Shown one piece after another: positions 26,273-37,225 of a stretch of DNA of 64,000 nt; position 1 is the first letter of the stretch, and the number at the start of each line of letters is the position of its first letter. The DNA lies in NCBI RefSeq assembly GCF_050947875.1, contig NC_134574.1:154716051-154780050 (forward strand). Reading direction: 5' to 3'. The notes beneath the pieces were generated by a model. That model was given only the letters and a program-made list of their open reading frames with translations, was not told the origin of the DNA and did no database searches. The stretch comes from Dermacentor variabilis. Lineage: Eukaryota; Arthropoda; Arachnida; Ixodida; Ixodidae. A program made the position numbers and the translations under genes.

Positions 26273-27858
26273 AGGCACACGGGCCGCGCGGAGTTAGAGT
26301 GTACTAGAATGTCTAGCGGAGTTGTGTTAATCCGCTAACCAATCACAGAAGCAAACGAAGTCGTCGTGATGCGACGTTTTCAATATGGCTTCGTATACTT
26401 GATACCTCCGGAGCGTCTGCTGTTCTTGAAGAGCCTTTTCATGGGCGGAAGCGATGAGGTGTGCAGCAGATATGGGCAAAGTGTATAGAGTCCCCTGCAA
26501 AAGGTCGCGGTACAGTTAATTTCACTGCTGAGTCAGTTTTACTCATGAAACTTCAGTGCCAACTGTAGTGAAACCCGACAGTAAATAGTTGCAGCGAAGC
26601 AAGCGTTTTATTTCAGTTAAATAAAGAATTAGGCTCTCACCGTTCCACGAGTGAAAACATAAAATTACCCGCTTATAATTTTATTTTTGTAGTTACCGCC
26701 TTAGTTAGGTGACATGGGAAGTTTGAAGTACGAACTATTTGCAGCAGCGCGGAGGAACCATGGCTGGCGGTTATGAGGGCGTGGGCGGAGCTTCACTGCA
26801 GACTTAAGTTTTATCTGACTACAATTGCATATCCTAGCATTTAACTTGGCTTGGCTAAAACACAGCCTAGCGCACGCAGCCAGCAACACCATGGTATTCG
26901 AGATCAGTTTCTGTTACTTGGAGGGAGCCGTCGCTTGGGCGTAAATTTGGACGCCACCTAGTATTGCAACAATTATTCATCACTTCAGGGAATATGAACC
27001 GCAGGAACATCGGTTTGATAAACAAAATATCACTTCCTAACAGCTGTCGCCGCAATTGTCGTCTGCTATCCACAAACGCCGGCGTATAATCGCTATCGCG
27101 CTCACCTAACACTGTTTCCAGCAGGTTTCTTGAGCACGACAACATCCTCAATGCAGATGGGAAAATTTTGGACACAAAATGTTACACGGCGTTTTCCGCG
27201 TTACCACTGTATGATTGGGCACTCAGACCGGTAAGCTTTCCGTTGAGCTAAAAAGAGGGGTACCACAAAAATTGGTTGTCGGTCCCTTTAACGCAAAAAA
27301 AAAAAAAGACAACGAAAACAACAATGAAAGCCGAAACATGTCGTGTAAGTACTCGATTATTTACGTTAACTTCCTGTCCGGGGTCAAGGTCTCGTACTGT
27401 AACTGAATATTTAATATCTTGTTTGTTCTGTTGAACTCGTCGAGACGAAGCTCCTCTTCCTCCTTTGTGAGAGTTCACTTTGCGGTTACAGTGTAGTAGT
27501 TGTTGTTGCCTCAAACATGGCTCGTAACCACGAGGGGGGGGGGGATGATTGGTCACACTGGTTTGATTAAAAAATGTATCTAATAAAATATCAAAAGGGG
27601 GTATAAAGGTTACAGTGTACTGCGAGCGTTCCGACCAGCCAATAATTCTTTTTTTCTCTGAAGTGCGAACACTTTCAGCATAGGTTTTAGCTGAGAAAAT
27701 AACTCGTCCTTTTGCCAAATTCTGCAGTGGCGGCATTTTGAGTCAATGAGAGAAGCCGTAGCTGGCCAATCGAAGCTGGCCAGATCACAAGTTACACAAC
27801 ATGGTGGAATTTGACACTGTCCAGCTAGCACTCCAGGTAGTTCTCTCAGTTAAAACAC
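26273..27858. other. Intergenic, no recognised gene
   Basis: No protein motif or familiar repeat was seen. Confidence 0.35.
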
Positions 27859-27900
27859 AGCCTCCGAGATCGGGCGGCGCGCCGGTAGATCTCGGAGGCT
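27859..27900. repeat. Perfect 13-bp inverted repeat AGCCTCCGAGATC
   Basis: The arms are 27859-27871 and 27888-27900 with a 16-nt GC-rich loop. It abuts the TIR element that starts at 27902. Same core as the hairpin at 6689-6724. Confidence 0.85.
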
Positions 27901-27901
27901 A

Positions 27902-28579
27902 TTAGGAGGAAGCTTTAGCTCGGGAGCTCCTATCTAAATACATGTAAAAGGAGGATTCGTTTTCCTCGGAAACCACTGCACCGAATTTGACGAGGTTTGT
28001 TGCATTAAAAGAAAAACTATAGTGACTGTCTGTTTCGAACTTTTCATTTAAGTCGTCAATTTTTATTAGAAGTTGGCAAAAAACAAGTTTACCACTCTGT
28101 ATAACACAGTTCTGTGAATTGCATCTAATAGAATATCTAAAGCGGACAAAATTGATATGTTACATATGAATCTCAAAAAAAATTTTGTAATATGAAAATA
28201 CAGCTTTTGGAAAACCCTTGCACAAAACGTAACGAATTAAGTAAGATATAAATTGACACATCGAATTTGTCCGCTTTGAAGGATCTAATGAATGCCGTTT
28301 ACAGAACCACGATATCTGTTCTTGATGCAGAGCAATTATTTTTTTAACTTCCTGTTTCTGTTTTTCACACTTAGGAATTTTTAAAAATTCGTATAACGTA
28401 ATTCAGGTCCTAAATCGTAATTCCGCTACCAACAGTCACCGGAATTTAACTTTCTCTCTCAAATACAGCACATTTCATTAGAATCGGTCCAGGGGTTATC
28501 TCAGAAAAGCGTTTCTGCGTTTTACATGTGTTTGAATAGGCCGCGTCGGAGTCGGACCCGTGCTAAAGCTTCCTCCTAA
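27902..28579. mobile_element. MITE-like element with TTAGGAGGAAGCTTTAGC termini, copy 1
   Basis: The left end TTAGGAGGAAGCTTTAGC(T)CGGG is matched in inverse at the right end with one change in 23 bp. Subterminal TACATGTAAAA / TTTTACATGT are also inverted. The body is AT-rich and non-coding, with a conserved internal AGCGGACAAAATTGATATGT / AATTTGTCCGCTTTGAA pair. A second copy sharing the same body is at 54092-54824. No transposase is encoded. The superfamily is unknown because no clear target duplication was seen. Confidence 0.85.
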
Positions 28580-28646
28580 GGCAAGTTCGAAACGCAGCAG
28601 CATGCTAGCTACAGCGGTTCACTTTGCTACTTCTCGGCGCAACGAG

Positions 28647-28960
28647 GATGGATGGATGGATGGATGTTATGAGCGGCCCCTTTGGAACGCGGCGGTGGGT
28701 TGTGCCACCAAGCTCTTGCTATTATACTGCCTAATGTCCTACCCAAGCTTTAAAAAAAAAAAAAAAGAAAGAAAAACCGCTATGAACTCTCACAACCAAA
28801 TTTTCTGACCCCCTATTGCGAACTTTGCCTTCGCACGTCTCCGTCTTTTGTCGTTCCCCTACTTTTCTTCCACCAATCTTCCAATCGCCTCAATACTAAT
28901 CTTTATTGCGGACACGTCTACTTTTCCCCTACTCTCGCTGAACCCAAGGGTTTCAAGGAG
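28647..28960 (-). mobile_element. GGAT-tailed repeat family copy
   Basis: (GGAT)4 followed by GTTATGAGCGGCCCCTTTGG, GCCACCAAGCTCTTGCTATT, CCTAATGTCCTACC and CTTCCACCAATCTTCCAATC. It closely matches 47094-47345. On the minus strand the last part reads RLEDWWKK-like, as in the longer copy at 40925-41400. Confidence 0.75.
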
Positions 28961-29099
28961 GCCAGTGGTGCCGAAATCGACCGCTGGGCAGATAGATGTC
29001 TTCACATTCTAATAAAACGTCCACAGTTCGAGGATCGCGAGTGCCCCCCTCATTAAGCCTCGCCGCGCGCGCCCATGCAGCTCGGGGACGGCGGCGGAC

Positions 29100-29291
29100 A
29101 TGGAGCCCGTGCAGCAGGCGCTCAGCCTGTACAGGCGGCGCCACTTCACGGAGTGCGCCGAGCTGTGCGAGCGCCACGCGTCCAAGCAGCTCCAGTGGCT
29201 CGGCATGCTGGCCCTGACGCAGCACGCGTGGCTGGACGAGCTCGAGCTCGAGGGGCTGCAGTCGCTCGCCGAGGAGCTACTCGACGACCAG
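29100..29291 (+). CDS. TTC8: TTC8/BBS8, exon 1 (start)
   Basis: This is the first of ten recognised exons of TTC8 (BBS8), a TPR protein of the BBSome, the coat that moves membrane proteins into and out of cilia. The exon encodes 64 residues: MEPVQQALSLYRRRHFTECA then ELCERHASKQLQWLGMLALT, DELELEGLQSLAEELLDDQ. This parallels the human N-terminus (MEPLLLAWSYFRRRKF..CADLC...DEIDVDQEGIAE). The ATG at 29100 gives the family start. Donor CAG|GTCTAA, phase 0. Summed over ten exons the protein is about 476 aa, compared with roughly 515-541 aa in mammals. The gene spans 29 kb because of TE-filled introns. In ticks a ciliary role is expected only in sensory neurons and sperm-related structures (inference). 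Confidence 0.93.
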
Positions 29292-29574
29292 GTCTAACAA
29301 CCTCCCCTCCCTATCAAAGTAGAAAAGAAGTACGCTTGTGAAATGCAGGAAGCCGGTCACGTGGTAGAAGGAGAGGGCTGCGAGAGTTCAGAATATTTAT
29401 ATATATGAGAGTTTCATGTCTGTCTCTGTGAAATTCTCTTGTTGGATATTTCTGTGCGCCTAAGGCAGTCGGAATGATTACATAGTTTTCAACTACGTCT
29501 TTTGTCATCGTACTTCTCGTTAGAGCTCCGTTGTCGGCCTCTGTAAAGTTTTGTAAGGCCCTTACGGTAAGGGT

Positions 29575-29628
29575 GTTACCGGTGCGACAAGAAAACACCC
29601 TTAAGGGTGTAAACATTTTTTACAGTGT
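29575..29628. repeat. Fragment of the ACACTCT...GTTTACACCC TIR family
   Basis: CACCCTTAAGGGTGTAAACATTTTTTACAGTGTGG resembles the right terminus of the element at 29839-30105. It includes a 14-bp palindrome CACCCTTAAGGGTG. Only one end of the element was seen. Confidence 0.6.
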
Positions 29629-29838
29629 GGAACGCAGGCGAGCGCGTCGGTGGACAGCTTGTGCGAGAAACAAAGCGCTACAAGATTTCTTTCATTTGCC
29701 GAACACTATAATGATGGTAAAAACGAGTTTACTGGGGAGATCGTCAGAGTGTGCGTGGCATTCTTTGGAAAGTTTAAGCTTTGGGCAGAGTATTCATAAG
29801 CAACAGAATTCTATGCACAAAGCGACAATTTTCCAGTG

Positions 29839-30105
29839 CACAACTCTTAAAAATGTTTACACCCTATGGGGCTTATCTTGTCCCACAACAATAATCGTCA
29901 TCTGCCTTGCTTGCGTTTCCTCTCTTGAAAACTCGGCGCTCCCTACATTCCTGTCGAGAATGCTGTGCCACACACAAGCCGTTCGTGACTAGGAAGCCTT
30001 ACCGGGCTCGCAGCGTTAAAGAAAGGAAATGCGGGCAAGGCAGATGACGATTATTGTTGTGGGACAAAATACAACCGAAAGGGTGTAAACCTTTTTTGAG
30101 AGTGT
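29839..30105. mobile_element. MITE with ~70-bp terminal inverted repeats
   Basis: The left arm (from CACAACTCTTAAAAATG to ATCGTCATCTGCCTTGC, about 29839-29912) is inverted at the right (GCAAGGCAGATGACGATTAT to TTTTTTGAGAGTGTG, about 30037-30105). The inner 30+ bp are near perfect: TGTCCCACAACAATAATCG in both. The spacer is non-coding. No transposase. Confidence 0.85.
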
Positions 30106-30596
30106 GGGGAGTTTTTGCCCAAATTTTTAAATATATCTAGAGCATACGACAATGCTTGCCGGGTGCCAGTCGCAGAACACGGAAATAAAAATTTGTGAAT
30201 GTAAGTTAATTCGCGCTTTTCGCGTCTCGTTAGCATATCTTCGCGTCTCACCACTATCTTCTTAACGCTTCTCCCGAGTCGGTTTCATCTTACAAAGTAT
30301 GTCACGTGAAGTATGTCATCGCCAAAGTTAACCATGCACTTGGGTAGCCGACGAAGAAACCTTTATGTAGAACCACGACCACTTAGCAAGCTTCTCCACG
30401 CCACTTTCATTCGTCGATCACTTGAATATGCATCATCCATCTAAGATGCCCCCGTGACACTACATTAACAGACATACTGTGAAGCAGTGCAGGATCGTTT
30501 CCGATCACGAAACCTAGCAGGCACGTCAGCAGGCACGAAATGGCAACCTCGCTGCCAAACCACAATGCCGGATGACACCATGACACAGTGTACATA

Positions 30597-30663
<67 letters not shown>
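30597..30663. repeat. (TTA)n microsatellite
   Basis: A TTA run of about 22 units. It probably represents the expanded A/T-rich tail of a retroposon, since TTATGGCGCAAGGGCTACA follows, but that is not certain. Confidence 0.95.
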
Positions 30664-30664
<1 letters not shown>

Positions 30665-31825
30665 TAGTGTTTTATGGCGCAAGGGCTACAACGGCCAAAG
30701 AGCGCCAGCAACAATGTTTAGTAGTGCGGTAGAATGTTATAAACATGACAGCGGGTATAATGGGTTGCAGTGCCTGTGATGTAGTGTACATCTTGTAATC
30801 ACAGCACACCAGCTGAAACAACGTAGCAACCCCTAAAGCCTCTTCATCGGCTTACTCTATTTTAGCGGTGGTAGTATGGATGGGCTTTGGCAACCCCCAC
30901 TGTCCCTGGTATCCTGGCTGCAAGTTCACTGCAATAGAAATATCTGCAAGACCGCGTATATGTGTCATTTGCTGCGCTGAGCGATGACAGACAACTGTGA
31001 CAGGCACCCTCAAGTAAATGAACAGGCTCTCGGTCGCCACCGCCCCGAGCAGGGCGCTGAATCCTTCCTCTCCCTTGTCATACGGGCTGGGGAACGGACC
31101 ATGTACCACGATTGCTGTCTCTCTCTCTAAACAGAAGTCGCCATAATGCTCGACCTTCTCGACACCTACCGTCGACTGTAGGAGTGATCGAAGCAATAAG
31201 AGATATTAGGGTCTCAGCGCGAGCAAGCAGCGACGTGGGTTCGGAATGCGAGAGCCGTTATCAGAGGAAAGGGAGGGCCAGTTGGGGGAATAGGGATAGC
31301 AGCGCGAGTAGACCGCGCTACTGTTTCTTATTCTCTCTCCATCTCTCTCTCTCTTTACCACTGCATTTGTAAGCACAGTACGAAGCATTCACGGGCAGTA
31401 TAGCAGTGGCGGTGGAGGTAGTAGTAGTAGTAGTTACTGTCTGGTGAGCGGGAAGAAAAACCCGCGGGCATCGTAACATCGTAGGGGGAGGAGAGAGGGA
31501 AAAGCTTATAGGCATAATTCTAGCTTGTCACGTTATAACATATACGCTAGCAAGAGCCCTGCAGCGTGTGTAGCTTGCGTGTACTGCGCACGCGCAGTGT
31601 GTGCATCACACATAAGGTAACGCTATACGCCATTATACGTTTGTCGGCACACGCTACACTCCAATCTCTCCATTACATGTCTCTCTGAGAGGCGCCTGCT
31701 TTTGCCCGAGAGCTTTGCGGATTCCCTGAGGGTTTAGAGGTGGCAGTCGCCTTCCACACCGACGCTCGCGCCGTTGGAGACGACAACGCACTCATGCGAC
31801 GACACGAGGGATCGGCCTATATGTA

Positions 31826-32039
31826 CAGTCAACCGCAAAAGTTTACGGGACGCAGGATCCGCCAAGAAGCTCAATTCTCGCGAAGCGTGGTCACACAGCC
31901 TCGAATATAAATGTTCCAGCATGGAGCAGCCTTCGCCACCTACACAGTGATCCATCACATGCGAAGTGTCTTGCCTTAACAGTGCAGGGATTCACATTTG
32001 AAGGGGAAACCGCATCCCGTAAACTTTTGCTGTTGACTG
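31826..32039. mobile_element. Tc1/mariner-type MITE, 214 bp, with TA target duplication
   Basis: The termini CAGTCAACCGCAAAAGTTTA and CAGTCAACAGCAAAAGTTTA (reversed) make inverted repeats of about 28 bp with two mismatches. They are flanked by TA at 31824-31825 and 32040-32041. A CAGT start and TA duplication are the hallmark of Tc1/mariner. The 214-bp interior has no transposase. Confidence 0.9.
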
Positions 32040-32046
32040 TACATAT

Positions 32047-32160
32047 GTAGATCTAAATTCTGGAGTATTGCGTTCCGAAACCGCAATCTGATCATGAGGC
32101 ACGCCGTGGTACCCCGGATCAAATCAGACCACTTGGGGGCTCTTTAACGTGCAGCAGGTG
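32047..32160 (-). mobile_element. SINE fragment
   Basis: Reversed SINE words GATCATGAGGCACGCCGTGG, GACCACTTGGGGGCTCTTTA and ACGTGCA are present. The tRNA head is missing. It directly abuts the mariner MITE. Confidence 0.75.
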
Positions 32161-32957
32161 CACGATGCACACATATAAGCTGCCCATGTCCTCCCTGCGA
32201 CAAACCTACGTACACTTTCAAGGGCGTCGTTCCCTCGATAAAGCGAATAGTTTTCTAGAAGCTTCCCGCTATTCGCTCACGTTGACAATCATCATCGATG
32301 CTTCTGCACATGTGTGTGTGTGTAAGTTCAACAAGGTCATTTACCAATTCGGTATTTACTGACGCACACCGTTCCAAGTTACAAAACTCTACCGCGCGCT
32401 TCTCGACATTAAGCGAAATGATGACGCTAAATCGCAAAAGTACGAAGGTTGGGGAACACTTGCCGGATACATTTCAACTCGATATACTAAAGTTCGTCTC
32501 GAAATGCCGGGCTCACGGCGTCACAGATATCATCCTGACGTCGTCACACCGAGCAAAATTCGTAACGGTAGCGAACTTGCGACACACGTACGAACACGAA
32601 AGCGGACAAACACTGGCACCGAGAAACAGGGCGGACAAAAATAATCGGCTTACAGGTTCAACTCTGGTTTGTCGTCTGCTTCTGCCGTGTATTCGCCCAT
32701 GCGTGCACAAGTGCGCGGCCTTTACAGCAATAATGATTGACGAGTACTAACCGTCCAGCCAACCTCGGCGCCTCGAGAACGCGTCGTGTTAGCGCTCCTT
32801 TAATACTACTCTTTATGAACTGGAACACGTTAGGCGTGACGTTAAGAGACAAGCAGACGGCGATGTGGATTCTCAGAGAGCAATCGCGTGTAGCCGACAC
32901 TCTCTAGTTGACGTTAATAGCGAGAGATGGGGCCGGGCACCTAGGCTATTTAATGCG

Positions 32958-33093
32958 TATCGAAACGTTCCGTACGCCATTCCAAGAATTCCGTATGTTT
33001 CTTACGGAATCTGTATGGATTAGGTACAAAATTCCGTGAAGTTTCCATAACAGTCATACTGAATTAATGGAATGCGTGCGGAACGTTTCGATA
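32958..33093. mobile_element. Small TIR element, 136 bp
   Basis: TATCGAAACGTTCCGTACGC (32958 on) is inverted at 33069-33093 with two differences over 25 bp. The ends are TA, possibly a TA target duplication. The interior has internal TTCCGTATG / TTACGGAAT repeats and is non-coding. Confidence 0.75.
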
Positions 33094-33391
33094 GGGAAAG
33101 ATAGCCGGTGGTCTATTATGGGGTTACAGTATGAGTGACGAGGGAAAGGAAGCGCAGTGAATGACGGCAGAGATGTATGTACGTGGCACCATGAAATGAG
33201 GAAGTTTGCATGCAAGATGGGACAAGCTGGCGCTAGACAGCGGTAATTGGAGACCGCCGGGTTCTAGAAGCCTGCAGTGGACGTAGGTTTATTATGATGT
33301 TTACGTAAAACGGCAACGTGAGTGCACGTAACAAGCTGGCCTAATTTTGCGCCTCTCAGTCGGTTGACTGGCGCATCCGTTCATCTCGCAG

Positions 33392-33574
33392 GCGACGGCG
33401 CAGACGGGCCGCCCGGGCACCTCCCTGCGGGCCCCTCCCCCTCCGACCGGCGGGGGCCGCCCGGTGACCCGCGAGGGTCGCCCCTTGACTGGAATACGGC
33501 GACGACCCCAGTCCCGCACCGCGGCCACGCGACACGGCGTCGAGAGGGCGCTCACCACAGCCGCAGGAAGAACG
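33392..33574 (+). CDS. TTC8: TTC8/BBS8, exon 2 (conserved RPGTSL segment)
   Basis: The exon follows CTCGCAG and reads ATAQTGRPGTSLRAP, GGGRPVTREGRPLTG, and AATRHGVERALTTAAGRT. It aligns with the low-complexity human segment AIAQVPRPGTSL...RPITQAGRPITG...AIRTPRTAYTARP. It starts in phase 0, matching exon 1. The only nearby GT (33579-33580) would leave phase 1 and break the next exon. A GC donor (G|GCACGT at 33575) gives exactly 61 codons, phase 0, and joins RT to ARPTT of the next exon, matching the human YTARPIT. The end coordinate therefore assumes a GC-AG intron. Confidence 0.8.
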
Positions 33575-34619
33575 GCACGTATATGCACACACGCAGCGTG
33601 AAGTAGAGCAATTCGTTGGTCATCCTTATATGAACCAATATTTTAAGAACGCCCCAAGAGCTCTAGAGAAATCGTACCGACTGCATAGTAGCCGTAGTCG
33701 TATGTACTTACGGCCAGTATCCTTTTCATCACGAAGTATCAATTAGTTAATTGCTTTTAATTAGAGAACTTTTTAAATATTGCTCGAATCGCAAACATAT
33801 TAATTACAATGTTGCAGGGCACCGTAAATAACCTCCGAATCAAGCATTTATATCATGCTGAAGTGGTGCTGGTTGTTTTTTCCCCAAGAAAAAAACAAAT
33901 GCCCGCGAAATACGAAATAGATGCGCACTCGCACGCCGCTACTCGAGCGCCTACAAGCAACCATTGAAAGATATACGGCTGCATTCTCTCGTCGCCGCAT
34001 CGTACAAGGCTCTGCTTCGCTTACCAATGTGTCAGCGGCGTGTTCTCTTGATGCTGCGACCACCACATAGCGTGAAGCCCTGTATCGAGCCGCCGCCGCT
34101 AGTAAAGCCATGTATCCGTGGCTATTCGCTTGGGGGCGCTTGAGTAGCGGCGCGCGAGCGCGTATCTATTTCGTATTCTGGATGTTTCCCGCACTTTTCA
34201 GCAAGCGCGAATGGTTTGCCGCATGAGTTGGGTGTAAACGTGAGCGGCCAACGGTGCCTGACGTCCTCTTCGAGGAGGACACCGAGGCACCCTAGAGCGG
34301 CCGGATTGGTGATGCCACCAGGTGGCGCAAAGCCCAACCAGACAAACACGTAAGATGGCACTAAGCAAGTGTATTTCCCTTCGCTGCTGGTGCAAATGAT
34401 CGGCAACCGCGTGATCGTGAACACGGTTACACTGCTGTTGAAAATTTAAGCTAGCAGCGAAGAAGTATACACTTGGTTCTGTTTGCTCGTGCTTTGCATC
34501 CCCGGGTGGCTGCGCTGTACCAACCACTCACATTTACGCCCCGCCCATCCGGCAATCCGCTCAAATCATCCGCGTTTGCCGGAATAGCGTGTACGCTAAA
34601 CTCTATTGCGTGCATGCAG

Positions 34620-34769
34620 GCCCGGCCGACGACTGCGGCACCCGCAATGGTGCAAGAGTTAGCAGAGTTCGGTCGACTGGGCGCGGCCTCTTCGGGCTGG
34701 CCGGACAAGCCGTGGCTCTCCAAGCCGCTCTTCCGCTTCCTGTACCACCAACGAGGTGACGTCAGACAG
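34620..34769 (+). CDS. TTC8: TTC8/BBS8, exon 3
   Basis: Acceptor GCATGCAG, 50 codons in phase 0, donor CAG|GTAAGG. The peptide starts ARPTTAAPAMVQELAEFGRL and ends WLSKPLFRFLYHQRGDVRQ, matching human KLAKALFEYIFHHENDVKT. The human stretch GRFVRLGTASM..PDGPFINLSRLN is here reduced to FGRLGAASSGWPDKP. Either ticks have shortened it or a small exon before this one was missed. Confidence 0.85.
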
Positions 34770-35174
34770 GTAAGGAAGCGCGCTAGACGAACATCAAAAA
34801 AATTGGAGGACGCTTAAGCTTAATTCGCCTTCAAGAGCGGAACGCGATAGCGTTATCGCACCCCGTTCGCACCGCCCACTCATTCGCTCGGCATGCTCTT
34901 GACGAGACAAAGGGGAGAAGCGGGCGAGTGGCGCGCCACCGGTCGGGGCAGCGCCGTACATTGCGAGGAGGCGGTTTTCTGTGTTTGCCACAAGATGGCT
35001 CTGCGTGTGCGCCAAGCGCAGAAGAAATGTAGCGGAAACGTACCTCGCTACCGTTTAACTGAGACTTCTGTAATTTACATGCTCATAATTACCGATATAC
35101 ACCGCAGTATAACTTTCTAAGGCACGTTTCTAAGGCAACACCGCATTCACTAGAGGCGCTTTTGTCGCGCTTTG

Positions 35175-35395
35175 AACCATCGAACTCATAGCTGAGTGGC
35201 AGCGTCTCCGTGTCACACTCCGGAGACCCTGGTTTGATTCCCACCCAGTCCATCTTGCAAGTTGCTTTTATTTATGAATTGCCTTCCAGGATTTTTCGCT
35301 CACGGCCAACGACACCGACGACACCGGTTTTTCTGCGACACGAGCTCCTTAACGCTTTCGCGTTAAAATAGCGCCGTGGCGTCGGCGCCCCATGA
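35175..35395 (+). mobile_element. tRNA-derived SINE, second family
   Basis: It opens with ATAGCTGAGTGGCAGCGTCT (box A-like) and CCTGGTTTGATTCCCACCC (box B-like). It is followed by TTTATGAATTGCCTTCCAGG, TTTCGCTCACGGCCAACGAC and TTAACGCTTTCGCGTTAAAA. The body is unrelated to the common SINE at 1650. A partial relative is at 37125. Confidence 0.75.
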
Positions 35396-35829
35396 CCGAA
35401 GATGCCGCGCGCGTGCCGAAGATGATCTCTGGGTGTCGCGCACTTCAACAGGGCACGTACAGTCAAAGCGTGCACGGGCTGCGATTCGGAATAGTGTCAA
35501 ATTCCTCCATGTTCGCCCTTTGAACCAATCAGAGAGGCCGTAGCAGCCCCGTGGGCCAATCGGAGCTGAGAATAGGTCGAGTCGGCTTGTCAGGCCGAAA
35601 TCCAGTCGTCGGGTTCGCGTAAACGCTTGCAGGTCGGGATGAGCGAGCGTCGAGGCGAGTTCGATGAACCAGCTAGCAAGGGCCGTGAAACTGACTCGCC
35701 CGGCTGGCTTGGCAAGATGTATGTAAAACGCGGTAGGGTCTGGCTGGGTCGGCTAAACTAATCTCGTATGGAGTTCGCGAAAACAAATCCCACTGCTCGT
35801 GGTGACTGACAAGCCACACGTACACGCAG

Positions 35830-36000
35830 GCGTTGGAGCTGGCCGGCCAGGAGCGGGCGACCGACTGCTGTGGATGGTGGTCGCTGCAGCGCGGCCGCTG
35901 TCTGCTGCGGCTGGGAATGCTACGAGAGGCAGAGCACCAGTTCAGGAAGGCGGCGGAGGCCGGCGACCCCCAGCCCAGGGCGTTCCTGTGGCTCGCCAGG
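35830..36000 (+). CDS. TTC8: TTC8/BBS8, exon 4 (TPR)
   Basis: Acceptor ACACGCAG, 57 codons, phase 0, donor AGG|GTAACA. Peptide: ALELAGQERATDCCGWWSLQ, RGRCLLRLGMLREAEHQFRK, FLWLAR. It aligns with human YKDWWWKVQIGKCYYRLGMY and REAEKQFKSAL...FLYLAK. TPR hallmark residues (W, G, Y/L, A) are kept. Confidence 0.93.
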
Positions 36001-36417
36001 GTAACACGTCCAGCGACGCCTTGCTCTTTTTCGCGGTGTAACCAATCTTCCTCCCCCCCCCCCCTGTACAGATCATCCTGCACAATGTCTCGAAGGCTTA
36101 AGGCTGCCGCCTTTGCCGAGCAAAAAAAAAAGCAGAACTAATTGATAACTGTACAATTAAACGAATAGCCGAAACGCGTCATGTACGAGGCGGGTACTGC
36201 AGCTGGGCTCCTCTCTCGCACTTCGATAATGATGAGTTATTAGCATCCCTTATGAAATGGGGCGATGACAAATAGGCATCTTCTTTAAAATCTCTAAACC
36301 TATACCTTGTACAGTTACCTAAGTCTGTAACAGATCCGGTTCTGTTTCTTCCCTGCTTTTATTTCCACCAGTACTCAGTATCTTGTTCATCTCGACTGCT
36401 GCCCTCCGGACACGCTG

Positions 36418-36480
36418 CTCCATCTAGCGGTGACGCCGTAAAAACCTTTTGCGTGGCCTCCGAGATTGCACTCGTACGAA
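36418..36480 (+). repeat. ATCTAGCGG...GCCTCCGAGAT module
   Basis: CCATCTAGCGGTGACGCCGT followed by GCGTGGCCTCCGAGATTGCA. A related module is at 37031-37085, and reversed tandem copies are at 45772-45917. Confidence 0.6.
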
Positions 36481-37030
36481 AGCGAAAATGCCGCTATATT
36501 TCTACCGGCCCTTTCACCGCCGCGCACATGGCCGCGCCGCCGGCCGCTTTCTCCGCGAGCGTATACCGACGCTTGTACCCGCATAAGCTGAAGAGTGGTT
36601 GCGATTTTTATTCGATGAAGCTTCGTCGTGCCCCGATATGGCGCTAAAGGTGAACAGTGTGTGAAGTAAATTCACGCTACGTGTGAATGGACACAGCGTG
36701 AAAGATGCAGATGATGAGCGCTGTACGGGTGCGGCATCGCAAAAGCATAGAGAGAAGACCTTATCTACTCCTTTAGGGCACAGCGACAGCGTGCGAATGT
36801 ACTTACGCTCGGGAATGCGTACGGACCGCCTGAGCGCGCGTGTTCTCGGCGAGAGCAGGAAGAACATATGGAAGGCCACGTTCGGAAGAAAGCAGCGCAG
36901 AAACTTCATACCGGAGCTATAGGAGGCGTCGGCTCCTCAGCGGTTAGGACTGAAAAAATGCGGAAGCTATTGAAGGGGCTTTAGTGTACGCAGCCGCGGG
37001 TCCTCCTCTCGCTCTTTCCTGTGGACCCCC

Positions 37031-37085
37031 TGTGCCATCTAGCGGTGCGGCCGCGAAGTCAGGTCGTTGCCTCCGAGATGCGCGA
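37031..37085 (+). repeat. ATCTAGCGG...GCCTCCGAGAT module, second copy
   Basis: GCCATCTAGCGGTGCGGCCG, CGAAGTCAGGTCGTTGCCTC, CGAGATGCG: same order and spacing as the copy at 36418. Confidence 0.6.
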
Positions 37086-37124
37086 CCCGCGCGAACGCTG
37101 ATATTTAATCTGTCCTTCGCGGCG

Positions 37125-37225
37125 GGCGTTCGTGGCGCAGCGCATTAAAAGCGCCGGCCTGCTGTGCTTCAGGAAGCCTTGTGACGCGGGCTTTAATCTG
37201 CCCAGCAACGCAGAAATTTTGAAGG
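37125..37225 (+). mobile_element. tRNA-derived SINE head
   Basis: CGTGGCGCAGCGCATTAAAA (box A-like) and GTGACGCGGGCTTTAATCTG (box B-like, diverged). The following GCAGAAATTTTGAAGGATTT is A/T-rich. Read as a SINE, not a tRNA gene. Confidence 0.5.

Larger units (their letters stand above)
29292..33391 (+). other. TTC8 intron 1
   Basis: Contains two related TIR repeats (29575-29628, 29839-30105), a TTA microsatellite, a mariner-type MITE, a SINE fragment and a small TIR element. No additional exon was recognised. Confidence 0.7.

Noticed and set aside
30407..30779. Poly-Asn / poly-Leu open frames
   Set aside because: They come from the TTA microsatellite.
33301..33588. Minus-strand and alternate plus-strand frames at TTC8 exon 2
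   Set aside because: They are GC-rich shadows. Only the frame with RPGTSL matches TTC8.
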